DNA from: Lachnospiraceae bacterium
Lineage (GTDB): Bacteria > Bacillota > Clostridia > Lachnospirales > Lachnospiraceae
Direction: 5' to 3'
DNA length: 32,196 nucleotides
Assembly: GCA_017461045.1 (NCBI GenBank)
Contig: JAFTZJ010000002.1
Span: 1 to 32,196, forward strand
Shown here: positions 17,325 through 25,126 of the stretch, piece after piece
Layout of the letters: each line of letters opens with the position of its first letter
Numbering within the stretch: position 1 is the stretch's first letter
Position numbers and translations under genes: made by a program
The notes under the pieces: model-generated
Told to the model about the DNA's origin: nothing
Database searches by the model: none
What the model saw: only the letters and a program-made list of their open reading frames with translations

Positions 17325-18833
17325 ATGGCAGTTGAGAATTTAAGAGACATTGTATGCTACAGTGCAGAAAATCACGGTGATCGGATAGCATATCGTTATA
17401 AGGTTAAGAAGGAAGTTGTAGATAAGACATTTATTCAGATGAAGCAGGACAGTATGGCAATCAGCCGTATGGTAGAAGCACTGGGTATGAAGGGAAAGCA
17501 TACTGCAATTATTGGTGCAACTACTTACCAGTGGATTACCAGCTATTTTGGTGTTACCAATAGTGCCAGCGTAGCGGTACCGATTGATGCACAGCTTCCG
17601 GCAGAGGCAATTTGTCAGTTGTTAAATCGTGCTGATATTGAGATGATGATTTTTGATGAAATTCGTGCAGATGTAGCGGCAGCAGCTAAGGCGGCTTGCC
17701 CACAGATTAAGTATATTATTTCTATGCAGGCAGAGACAGAAGCAGATGGTATTCTTGCCTGGGGGGAAATGGTTGCAAAGTATCAGGGTGAATATGAAAC
17801 TGAAATTGATGCAGACCAGTTGTGTACCATTTTATTCACATCCGGTACAACCGGCGTGAGCAAGGGTGTTATGCTGTCTCATAGAAACTTGGCTGACAAT
17901 GCAACCTGTCTGGATATGAAGATTCCGGTAGGGAATGTGTCTCTTACTATGTTGCCAATCAATCATGTATATTGCTTAACTATGGATGTTATTAAGGGCT
18001 TGTTTATTGGCTCAACCGTATGTATTAATGATTCTCTTATGCATTTGCAGAAGAACATACAATTGTTCCAGCCGGATATGATTCTTATGGTGCCATTGGT
18101 AATTGAATCCCTGTATGCGAAGCTACGGGCAGCAGGAGACCAGTTACCGAAGGAACAGGTTGCCAAGATGGCGTTTGGTGGTAACTTAAAGACCATTTGC
18201 AGTGGTGGTGCTTATTTGAATCCGGATTATGTGGCAGGCTTTGCAGAATACGGCATTACAATTCTGCAGGGTTACGGAATGACAGAGTGCTCACCGGTTA
18301 TTTCGAACAATCTGGAATGGGATAATCGTGTAGGTTCTGTTGGTAAACTGCTTCCGAACTGTGAAGGTAAGGTTGTGGATGGCGAACTTTGGGTAAAGGG
18401 TAGCAGTGTAATGATGGGCTACTATAAGATGCCGGAGGAGACAGCTGAGGCCTTAGAAGACGGTTGGTTAAAGACCGGTGACCTTGGTTATGTAGACGAG
18501 GATGGTTATGTATATCTTACCGGTAGAAAGAAGAACTTGATTATTCTTGCAAATGGTGAGAATGTATCACCGGAGGAAATTGAAAATCAGATTGGCAAGG
18601 CTGATTTGGTAAAAGAAATTATCGTTCGCGAGAAGGATCAGGTGATTCAGGCAGAAATCTTCCCGAACTATGATTATGCAGAAATGGCCGGTATTACAGA
18701 TATTCCTGCAAAGCTACAGGAAATCATCGATGCATATAATAATGATGCACCACTTTACAGAAGAGTTGTAAGTATGCTGATTCGTGAGACGGAATTCGAG
18801 AAGAATACTTCGAAGAAGATTAAGAGACAGTAA
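17325..18833 (+). CDS. Acyl-AMP ligase (ANL superfamily) dedicated to the adjacent carrier protein
   Basis: 502 residues from the ATG at 17325, which has GGAGG 5 nt upstream; ATGs at 17304 and 17313 are in frame but worse placed. ANL motifs are clear: the phosphate loop TSGTTGVSKG near 172-181, YGMTECSPV, the TGDLGYVDEDGY ribose-binding Asp motif, GRKKN at the hinge, and a C-terminal TSKKIKR holding the catalytic Lys. It should adenylate a carboxylic acid and load it onto the neighbouring carrier protein. Overall it looks more like long-chain fatty acyl ligases than amino-acid adenylation domains, but the substrate is not determined. Confidence 0.92.
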   Translation: MAVENLRDIVCYSAENHGDRIAYRYKVKKEVVDKTFIQMKQDSMAISRMVEALGMKGKHTAIIGATTYQWITSYFGVTNSASVAVPIDAQLPAEAICQLLNRADIEMMIFDEIRADVAAAAKAACPQIKYIISMQAETEADGILAWGEMVAKYQGEYETEIDADQLCTILFTSGTTGVSKGVMLSHRNLADNATCLDMKIPVGNVSLTMLPINHVYCLTMDVIKGLFIGSTVCINDSLMHLQKNIQLFQPDMILMVPLVIESLYAKLRAAGDQLPKEQVAKMAFGGNLKTICSGGAYLNPDYVAGFAEYGITILQGYGMTECSPVISNNLEWDNRVGSVGKLLPNCEGKVVDGELWVKGSSVMMGYYKMPEETAEALEDGWLKTGDLGYVDEDGYVYLTGRKKNLIILANGENVSPEEIENQIGKADLVKEIIVREKDQVIQAEIFPNYDYAEMAGITDIPAKLQEIIDAYNNDAPLYRRVVSMLIRETEFEKNTSKKIKRQ

Positions 18834-18880
18834 GTTGAATGGATGCATATTTTAATTGTGTAATTCACAAAATAGACTAG

Positions 18881-18909
18881 TTGACAAACAGATTGGGTTT
18901 TGCTATTAT
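18881..18909 (+). promoter_or_regulatory. Promoter of the aspS-gatC/gatA-like/gatB operon
   Basis: TTGACA (18881-18886), 17 nt, TATTAT (18904-18909) with an extended TGC. It sits just before the T-box leader and predicts a transcript start near 18916. Confidence 0.82.
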
Positions 18910-18915
18910 CGAAAT

Positions 18916-19130
18916 CGGAGACTCGGCTTTTTTGGAAAGTCTGACAGGGAGAATGCGTCATGGACTGAAAGCGCATTTCAGATGAGTAGTAAGCTTGGGA
19001 ACACTCTGGTTTGCAATAATTAAATAGGAAAGAGGATACTTTTCGTATCAATGCGGGTGGCACCGCGGGTTAATTTATGTTTACTCGTCCCGGGAATATA
19101 TTATATATTCTCGGGACTTATTATTTTTAT
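18916..19130 (+). promoter_or_regulatory. T-box riboswitch leader, probably reading tRNA-Asn
   Basis: The T-box core TGGCACCGCGG is at 19058-19068. A strong terminator follows (19087-19100 with 19104-19117, 14-bp stem with one G:U pair, then a T-rich tail to 19130). The UGGC of the T-box would pair with a tRNA ending GCCA, meaning a G73 discriminator as in tRNA-Asn and tRNA-Asp. The base of stem I can form between CAGGG (18945-18949) and CTCTG (19004-19008). That places AAC (19000-19002, followed by A) in the specifier position and suggests tRNA-Asn; GAC at 18963-18965 is in a distal loop and is less likely. Uncharged tRNA should promote readthrough into the operon. Confidence 0.92.
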
Positions 19131-19143
19131 AGGAGGTTTTATT

Positions 19144-21219
19144 ATGTATAGAACACTGTATTGTAACGACATACGTGATGAACATGTCGGTAATACGGTT
19201 GAGCTTGCCGGATGGGTGGATGTTGTGCGTGACCATGGTGGCGTAATCTTTATTGATTTGCGTGATTACACCGGTGTAACACAGGTGGTTGTCCACAATG
19301 AGGAGTTACTGAAGAATGTAAACCGTGAAACTGTTATTACGGTAAGCGGTATTGTAAATAAGCGTGATGAAGAAACGGTAAATGAGAAAATCGCAACCGG
19401 TTATGTGGAGCTGGTAGCAGACTCATTACAGGTATTAGGTAAGAGTAAGAATATGTTGCCGTTTGAAGTACGGAATTCTCATATGAGCAAGGATGATATC
19501 CGTCTCAAGTATCGTTATCTTGATTTGCGTAATCCGAAGAATCATGACAACATCGTTATGCGTTCTAAGATTATCCGTTATATGCGTAATAAAATGGAAG
19601 AGAAGAATTTCTTGGATATGCAGACACCGATTTTGACTGCATCTTCTCCGGAAGGTGCCCGCGACTTCCTGGTACCAAGCCGTAAGCATCCGGGTAAATT
19701 CTATGCGTTACCACAGGCACCACAGCAGTTCAAGCAGCTTCTTATGGTGTCCGGTTTTGACCGTTATTTCCAGATTGCACCTTGTTTCCGTGATGAGGAT
19801 GCCAGAGCAGACCGTTCACCGGGTGAGTTCTACCAGTTAGACTTTGAAATGGCATTTGCAACACAGGAAGAAGTTCTTGAGGTGTGTGAGGATGTAATCT
19901 ACGATACATTTAAGGAATTTACAGATAAGAAGGTAACCGAAAAGCCATTCCGTCGTATCACATATGCAGATGCAATGATGAAATACGGTTCCAATAAGCC
20001 GGATCTTCGAAATCCATTGATTATCTGTGACTTGACTGCGTTCTTTGCAGATGTAGAATTCCCTGCATTTAAGGGAAAACCGGTTCGCGGTATTGTAGCA
20101 AATTGTGCAGGCAAGTCCAAGAAGTTCTTCGAGGATTCCTTGAAGTTCGCAACCTCTGCTGAGGTTGGTCTTGGTGGCCTTGGTTATATTACCCTGAAGG
20201 AGGGCGTTTTTGCCGGTCCGATTGCCAAGTTCTTAAGTGATGAGAAGAAGGCAGAAATTATTCAGCTTACAGGTGTGAAGGAAGGAGAAACACTGTTCTT
20301 CATCTGTGATGATAAGAAGAGTGATACAGAAAAGAAGGCCGGTCATATCCGTTCATGGCTTGCAAGAAAAGAGCAACTTGACCTGATTCGGGATGATGCA
20401 TTTGAATTCTGCTTCATCGTAGATTTCCCAATGTATGAAATCGATGAAGAGACCGGAGATACCATTTTCACTCACAATCCATTCTCAATGCCACAGGGCG
20501 GTATGGATGCATTGATGGGCGAGGACCCAACAGAAATTCTGGCTTACCAGTACGACCTGGTTTGTAACGGTATCGAATTGGCTTCCGGTGCAGTTCGTAA
20601 CCATGATATTGATATTATGAAGAAGGCATTTGAAATCGCAGGTTATTCTGAGGATGAATTAAAGAGCCGTTTCAATGCACTTTATACAGCGTTCCAGTAT
20701 GGTGCACCACCACATGCCGGTATGGCTCCGGGTGTTGACCGTACGGTAATGCTTCTGACCGGTGAAGAGAAGATTATGGAAGTAATTGCATTCCCATTAA
20801 ACGGAAATGCCCAGGATCTGTTGCTTGGTGCACCGGGTGAGGTTACCAATCAGCAGTTAGAGGATGTACACCTTCTTGGCAGCGGAAGTGCTCTTGCAGC
20901 GCGTGGAGTGCCAAGCGGAAGTGGCAGAGCTCATAGTGAGAAACGTTCCACATTCTCGAATTCACAGCAGTTAAACCAGTTGTCCCTTTCCGAGCAGGAA
21001 GAAAGTGATATGCAGAACATTTTCACAATGATGAAGGCACATGAAGAGCAGTTGAAGAACATTGATACAGAAAATGTAGAAGAAATGGTGCATGTCATGC
21101 CGATGACCAACGTGTTGCGTGATGACGTAAGAGACCAGAAATTCTCAAGAGAGAGTTTGTTGGAAGGTGCTCCTGAACGTAGTGAAGATAGTTGGCAGGT
21201 GCCACGACTTGTAAAGTGA
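19144..21219 (+). CDS. aspS: Aspartyl-tRNA synthetase fused to GatC (predicted non-discriminating AspRS)
   Basis: 691 residues from the ATG at 19144 (AGGAGG 7 nt upstream). Residues 1-577 are a bacterial AspRS: anticodon-binding OB fold, class II core with motif 2 FRDEDARADRSPGEF, the inserted GAD domain, and motif 3 GMAPGVDRTVML. His31 in RDHGG matches the residue linked to relaxed tRNA choice in known non-discriminating AspRS. Normal AspRS ends near EVTNQQLEDVHL. Here a Gly/Ser-rich linker (about 578-605) leads into a GatC-like domain (about 606-691) with LSLSEQEES, the IDTENVEEM segment, NVLRDDV and a final APERSEDSWQVPRLV. The fusion would tether amidotransferase to synthetase. The core looks closer to alphaproteobacterial-type AspRS than to typical Firmicute AspRS (impression). 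Confidence 0.93.
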   Translation: MYRTLYCNDIRDEHVGNTVELAGWVDVVRDHGGVIFIDLRDYTGVTQVVVHNEELLKNVNRETVITVSGIVNKRDEETVNEKIATGYVELVADSLQVLGKSKNMLPFEVRNSHMSKDDIRLKYRYLDLRNPKNHDNIVMRSKIIRYMRNKMEEKNFLDMQTPILTASSPEGARDFLVPSRKHPGKFYALPQAPQQFKQLLMVSGFDRYFQIAPCFRDEDARADRSPGEFYQLDFEMAFATQEEVLEVCEDVIYDTFKEFTDKKVTEKPFRRITYADAMMKYGSNKPDLRNPLIICDLTAFFADVEFPAFKGKPVRGIVANCAGKSKKFFEDSLKFATSAEVGLGGLGYITLKEGVFAGPIAKFLSDEKKAEIIQLTGVKEGETLFFICDDKKSDTEKKAGHIRSWLARKEQLDLIRDDAFEFCFIVDFPMYEIDEETGDTIFTHNPFSMPQGGMDALMGEDPTEILAYQYDLVCNGIELASGAVRNHDIDIMKKAFEIAGYSEDELKSRFNALYTAFQYGAPPHAGMAPGVDRTVMLLTGEEKIMEVIAFPLNGNAQDLLLGAPGEVTNQQLEDVHLLGSGSALAARGVPSGSGRAHSEKRSTFSNSQQLNQLSLSEQEESDMQNIFTMMKAHEEQLKNIDTENVEEMVHVMPMTNVLRDDVRDQKFSRESLLEGAPERSEDSWQVPRLVK

Positions 21220-21229
21220 GGTGCGTAGG

Positions 21230-22414
21230 ATGAATAAGTATACAGTAACATTAGCAGATAATGGAAATATTGCAGTAGATGATACCATATTGGTAAAGGG
21301 AGCACAGGCAGCAGCCGGTTCCCGGATTCTGGAAGGCTTCCGACCACTTTTTAGTGCAGAAGCAGTTACCCGTCTGGAACAGGCGGGATACGTAATGGCA
21401 GGCAAAACTCATGTAGGTGAGTTTGGCTTGGATCTGGTAGGAGAATTCTCGTACTATGCAGAGCAAACAGAGGAATTAAAGGGTGCTGCAGCTGAAGCAG
21501 TTGCACAGAAAGAAGTAAAGGCAGCACTTGGTGTTGATATGAACGGAGCAACCCGTAGAGCCGCAGCTCTTTCCGGTGTTGACTTCTTGAAGCCTACCTA
21601 TGGTACCGTATCCCGTTACGGAATTATTTCCTGTGCAGCATCCGGCGAGCAGTTGGGTGTCTATGCTGCAGATGTAGAGGGCGTAAAGGAAATCATGGAG
21701 GTGATTGCCGGACATGATGAGAAGGACGGTACCTCGTTAAAAGAAAATTCGTATTCCTATGTAACCAACCAGGATGTAAAGGGAAAACGCGTATGCGTGA
21801 TTAAGGAACTGCTGGAAAAGGCAGATGCAGAAGTAGCAGCTAAGGTAAATGCTTATGCGGACCAGCTTCGCAAGCAGGGCGTAGTTGTAGAAGAGGTTTC
21901 CTGTGATATGTTCGATATTGCCAATACCACATGGCAAATACTGATGACAGCAGAAACCTGTAATAACGTATCCCGTTATGATGGTGTAAAGTACGGATAT
22001 CGGACAGAAACTTATAAGAATATTGATGAGTTATATGTGAATTCCAGAACAGAAGGATTTAATTTCTTAACAAAAGCAACCATTCTTTACGGTTCTGATG
22101 TATTGTCAAAGAATCGTTATGATGACTGCTACGGAAAATCACTTCGTGTGCGTCGTGTGGTTGCAGAGAAATTCGCAAAGCTGATGGAAGACTATGATGC
22201 AGTTCTTACTCCTGTATGTAGTAAGAGTGCATATACTGCATACGGTATGGATAAGGCATTCCAAACTGTATTTGAAGAGAGTGTATTTACTGCAGTTGCC
22301 AACCTGATTGGTGTGCCTGCACTGGTTAGCGGTGGTGTGCAGTTCATGGGCAAAGCATTTAACGAAAGTATGCTTCTTAGCCTGGCAGGATGTGTAGAAA
22401 GGGCAGGTGAGTAA
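21230..22414 (+). CDS. GatA-like subunit lacking the amidase active site (pseudo-amidase)
   Basis: 394 residues from the ATG at 21230 (AGGTG upstream); normal GatA is about 485. GatA homology is plain in GKTHVGEF, the LKPTYGTVSRYGI segment, SRYDGVKYGYRTE, SRTEGF and the C-terminal GGVQFMGKAFNE. The first 60-odd residues of GatA are missing. The catalytic Lys of the usual VKDN motif is Asp17 (VDDT), the PGGSSGG cis-Ser loop is replaced by an Ala/Glu-rich stretch (about 82-97), and the GSDTGGSIRQPA nucleophile loop reads GVDMNGATRRAA, with Ala107 at the nucleophile Ser position. Glutamine hydrolysis should be impossible. The open frame and its place between aspS-gatC and gatB argue for a retained structural or regulatory role. 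Confidence 0.87.
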   Translation: MNKYTVTLADNGNIAVDDTILVKGAQAAAGSRILEGFRPLFSAEAVTRLEQAGYVMAGKTHVGEFGLDLVGEFSYYAEQTEELKGAAAEAVAQKEVKAALGVDMNGATRRAAALSGVDFLKPTYGTVSRYGIISCAASGEQLGVYAADVEGVKEIMEVIAGHDEKDGTSLKENSYSYVTNQDVKGKRVCVIKELLEKADAEVAAKVNAYADQLRKQGVVVEEVSCDMFDIANTTWQILMTAETCNNVSRYDGVKYGYRTETYKNIDELYVNSRTEGFNFLTKATILYGSDVLSKNRYDDCYGKSLRVRRVVAEKFAKLMEDYDAVLTPVCSKSAYTAYGMDKAFQTVFEESVFTAVANLIGVPALVSGGVQFMGKAFNESMLLSLAGCVERAGE

Positions 22415-22416
22415 TT

Positions 22417-23841
22417 ATGAAATATGAAATCGTAATCGGACTTGAGACTCATGTGGAATTAAGTACAGAATCCAAAATCTTCTGTTCCTGTGGCGGACAT
22501 TCTGCAGCAAAGGAAGCAAATGATTGTGTGTGCCCTGCTTGTAGCGGTATGCCGGGTATGCTTCCGGTTATGAATAAACGTGTAGTAGAGCTTGCAGTAA
22601 CAGCAGGTCTTATGCTGAACTGTGAGATTAGCAGATATACAACATTTGATAAGAAGAACTATTATTACCCGGACCTTCCTTGTGCATATCAGATTACACA
22701 GTTGAATCATCCGATTTGTACCAATGGTCTGGTAACCCTGAAGACCTCAGAAGGAACAAGAGATATCCGTATTAAGCAGATTCACATGGAAGAGGATGCA
22801 GGTAAATTAGTACACGTAGGTAAGGCGTCCTTGGTGGACTTCAACCGTACCAGTGTACCATTGATTGAAATCGTTACCCAACCGGATTTCCGTAGTGCAG
22901 AAGAAGTTCTGGTATATTTGAATAAGTTAAAAACTATGTTCCGCTCCGGTGGTATTTCAGAGTGTGAAGAAGGCGCAATGCGTTGTGACGTAAATATTTC
23001 CGTACGTCCGGAAGGCAGTGAAGAGTTCGGTGTTCGTTCAGAGATTAAGAATATGGCTTCCTTTGAATCAATTGAACGTGCAATCCGTTACGAAGCACAG
23101 CGTCATATTGATGCCTTGGAATTCGAGACCGAGGAGCTGGTACAGGAAACCAGACGATTTGACGATGTAAGCGGTAAGACCTTCGCAATGCGTAACAAGG
23201 AAACCGAAGCAGATTATCGTTACTTCCCGGATGCCAACCTTATGCCGATTATTATTGATGACGAATGGTTGGGGCAGATTAAGGCTGCAAAACCGGTAGA
23301 AATTGATGAGAAGGCAGAGCAGTATCGGGATGCAGGTATTTCGGATAAGGAAATCGATATCTTGATTCATAACCATAACGTAAGCAAGCTCTTGGATGAT
23401 GTAGTGGCTAAGGGCTGTGACGCAAAGAATGCGGCTGGCTGGATTCTGACAGACTGTGCCGGTATTATGCGTAAGAACGGTAAGTTAATCAGTGATCTTG
23501 AGATTACACCGGAGGAGCTTACAACCATTATCAAGATGGTAGACAGCGGAGATGTAAACCGTATGAGCGGTCGTAAGATTCTGACTGCTGTTATCGAAGA
23601 AGGCGTTGATCCGGTTGCATATTGCAAGGAAAACGGCTTAGATAACAAGGTAGACGCATCTGTAATCGAAGGTGTTATGGATAAGGTATTCCAGGAAAAT
23701 GCACAGGCAATTACCGATTACAAGAATGGTAAGGTAAAGGCAAAGCAGGCGCTCTTCGGTGCTTGTATGCGTGAATTGAAGAATACAGCAGATACAGCAG
23801 TTATCAAAGAAATATTGGAAAAGAAGTTGGCGGATTTGTAA
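22417..23841 (+). CDS. gatB: Asp-tRNA(Asn)/Glu-tRNA(Gln) amidotransferase subunit B
   Basis: 474 residues, full length. GatB phosphorylates the carboxylate of mischarged Asp-tRNA(Asn) or Glu-tRNA(Gln) and amidates it. Cradle-domain motifs are GLETHVEL at the N-terminus, a Cys cluster for zinc (CSC ... CVCPAC), HMEEDAGK, QETRRFDD and DYRYFPDAN, followed by the helical and YqeY-like tail domains that hold the tRNA. Two deviations stand out: the usual DLPKGYQ reads DLPCAYQ, and the segment before EEGAMRCD is about two residues shorter than usual. It starts 2 nt after the GatA-like gene, so the operon is tightly coupled. Given the dead GatA partner, GatB might use free ammonia or another GatA. 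Confidence 0.95.
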   Translation: MKYEIVIGLETHVELSTESKIFCSCGGHSAAKEANDCVCPACSGMPGMLPVMNKRVVELAVTAGLMLNCEISRYTTFDKKNYYYPDLPCAYQITQLNHPICTNGLVTLKTSEGTRDIRIKQIHMEEDAGKLVHVGKASLVDFNRTSVPLIEIVTQPDFRSAEEVLVYLNKLKTMFRSGGISECEEGAMRCDVNISVRPEGSEEFGVRSEIKNMASFESIERAIRYEAQRHIDALEFETEELVQETRRFDDVSGKTFAMRNKETEADYRYFPDANLMPIIIDDEWLGQIKAAKPVEIDEKAEQYRDAGISDKEIDILIHNHNVSKLLDDVVAKGCDAKNAAGWILTDCAGIMRKNGKLISDLEITPEELTTIIKMVDSGDVNRMSGRKILTAVIEEGVDPVAYCKENGLDNKVDASVIEGVMDKVFQENAQAITDYKNGKVKAKQALFGACMRELKNTADTAVIKEILEKKLADL

Positions 23842-23868
23842 TTGTAGTTAAGAAAAGAGAGGTGCCTT

Positions 23869-24189
23869 ATGTTCCCATTAATCAACAAACGAGAGACTGG
23901 TGTTAACTTACGCAGAATCATGGATATGCGTGGAATTACGCCCAAAGATGTGCAAGAATATCTTGGACTTGGTTGTGTGCAGAGTGTATATCGTTGGACG
24001 GATGGCACAAATATGCCAACTATAGACAATCTGTATGCACTGAGTGAATTGTTCCAAGTTCCCATTGATGAACTTGTGCGAGGAAACAGGGCGCCGATTA
24101 CACCGAGCATACAATTAGAGACGTTGGATGCACGAGAAAGAAGATTGTATGCATATTGTGAAAAATTAAATGAATTGAAAGCTGCTTAA
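23869..24189 (+). CDS. Small XRE-type helix-turn-helix regulator (copy A)
   Basis: 106 residues with an AGAGAGG ribosome site. An N-terminal HTH covers about residues 12-70: NLRRIMDMRG, then DVQEYLGLGCVQSVYRW as turn and recognition helix, then LYALSELFQVPIDELV. A short charged helical C-terminus follows. It closely resembles the protein at 31065-31400. It lies 27 nt after gatB with no terminator and could be co-transcribed, but its partner is more likely the downstream gene, from which it is separated by a hairpin that embeds that gene's ribosome site. Confidence 0.85.
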   Translation: MFPLINKRETGVNLRRIMDMRGITPKDVQEYLGLGCVQSVYRWTDGTNMPTIDNLYALSELFQVPIDELVRGNRAPITPSIQLETLDARERRLYAYCEKLNELKAA

Positions 24190-24221
24190 AATTGAATTAC
24201 AAGTTCAATGACAAACAGAAC

Positions 24222-24283
24222 AACCTCCCTTAGAATTGTTTTAGAGACAAAGATACAGAAACAGTTTTAAGGGAGGTTTTTTT
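24222..24283 (+). promoter_or_regulatory. Long hairpin containing the Shine-Dalgarno of the next gene, terminator-like
   Basis: A stem of about 21 bp (24222-24242 with 24258-24278, three G:U pairs) ends in a T7 run that touches the ATG at 24284. The 3' arm contains AAGGGAGG (24269-24276), the only ribosome site of the next gene, so the fold would both hide the ribosome site and look like an intrinsic terminator. A small inverted repeat (ATTGAA/TTCAAT, 24191-24209) just after the XRE gene could be an operator. Confidence 0.8.
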
Positions 24284-24946
24284 ATGAGCGAAAAAATGTT
24301 AGTAACACAGGCCTTGGATGAAAGAGACTTGTTAGTAAAGAAAATTACAGACAAAATCGGAAAAGCAAGCTTTGTAGACACCACGAAACCAAATGAAGAC
24401 AAGGTGTATGAAAAGCGAATCAGCAAAGAAGACTATGCGAAAGAAGCGGAATCTGCATATCAGCAGATTATGGATTTGATTGAACGATATCAGAAGATTG
24501 ATGCGGCCATAGTCGCTTCCAATGCACAGACGGAAATTACAACTTCATATGGCACATTTACTGTAGCCGGTGCCATTTCTCTCAGAAGCAGACTTCGTGG
24601 TGCCAGTGCTTATGAAGGTGACGCAGACTTCGAAGGCAGGCTTCAGAAAAAAATGGCAAATGAATACAGTGAGCGGGTACAGTTTTGCGAACGGAAGAAC
24701 AGCCAACTGCAGAATACCGCAGAAGAAATGCGTCTGAGCATTCTGGGAAAAGATAGCAAGACCAAGGACGAAAAACCGCTAAGCGTGGTAGATGCATATG
24801 TAAAAGAGAATACAACCGAATTGGTTGATCCTCTGGATGTTAAGAAGAAGGTAGAAGCCTTGGAAGAAAAGCGCAGCACCCTTCTGACGGAATTGGATAC
24901 ACAGATAAAGGTATCGAATGCAACGACCTTTATTGAAGTAGTCTAA
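24284..24946 (+). CDS. Helical cytoplasmic protein, tentatively DIP1984-family
   Basis: 220 residues, almost entirely charged helices, with no signal peptide or membrane segment. The opening QALDERDLLVKKITDKI and the closing heptad-like stretch up to LDTQIKVSNATTFIEV resemble proteins annotated as DIP1984 family, whose function is not known. A central part (about 75-110) contains a less helical TSYGTFTVAGAISLRSRL segment. Expression is probably controlled by the hairpin that contains its ribosome site and perhaps by the XRE regulator upstream. Confidence 0.65.
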   Translation: MSEKMLVTQALDERDLLVKKITDKIGKASFVDTTKPNEDKVYEKRISKEDYAKEAESAYQQIMDLIERYQKIDAAIVASNAQTEITTSYGTFTVAGAISLRSRLRGASAYEGDADFEGRLQKKMANEYSERVQFCERKNSQLQNTAEEMRLSILGKDSKTKDEKPLSVVDAYVKENTTELVDPLDVKKKVEALEEKRSTLLTELDTQIKVSNATTFIEVV

Positions 24947-25055
24947 ATTGAATATTGATTTCCTGCATTACGAAAACCTCGAATCCGGCTTCCCTGTAAC
25001 AGGGTTACGTTACAAGTACGGCTATTACCAATTCTGATTAAATTGGGTTGCTACT

Positions 25056-25126
25056 TAAAGAATGGCGTAATGGTAACGCTCATGATTAGTGATCATGCAT
25101 TGTAGGTTCGAATCCTACTTCTTGTA
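25056..25126 (+). pseudogene. tRNA-like element, anticodon position AGT, mismatched acceptor stem
   Basis: A 71-nt cloverleaf can be drawn: D arm GCGT/ACGC with loop AATGGTA (25065-25079), a perfect 5-bp anticodon stem CATGA/TCATG with loop TTAGTGA (25081-25097), variable CATT, and T arm GTAGG/CCTAC with loop TTCGAAT (25102-25118). The acceptor stem (25056-25062 with 25119-25125) pairs at only five of seven positions, failing at the end, and no CCA is encoded. The anticodon position AGT would read Thr ACU, but unmodified A34 is rare in bacteria. It is probably a decayed tRNA, a mobile-element tRNA or a tRNA mimic. An inverted repeat (CCAATT/AATTGG, 25028-25046) precedes it. Confidence 0.55.

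Noticed and set aside
19051-19143. N-terminal extension of AspRS through the T-box
   Set aside because: The frame is open only because it crosses the riboswitch core and terminator; ATG 19144 follows AGGAGG and begins the normal AspRS sequence.
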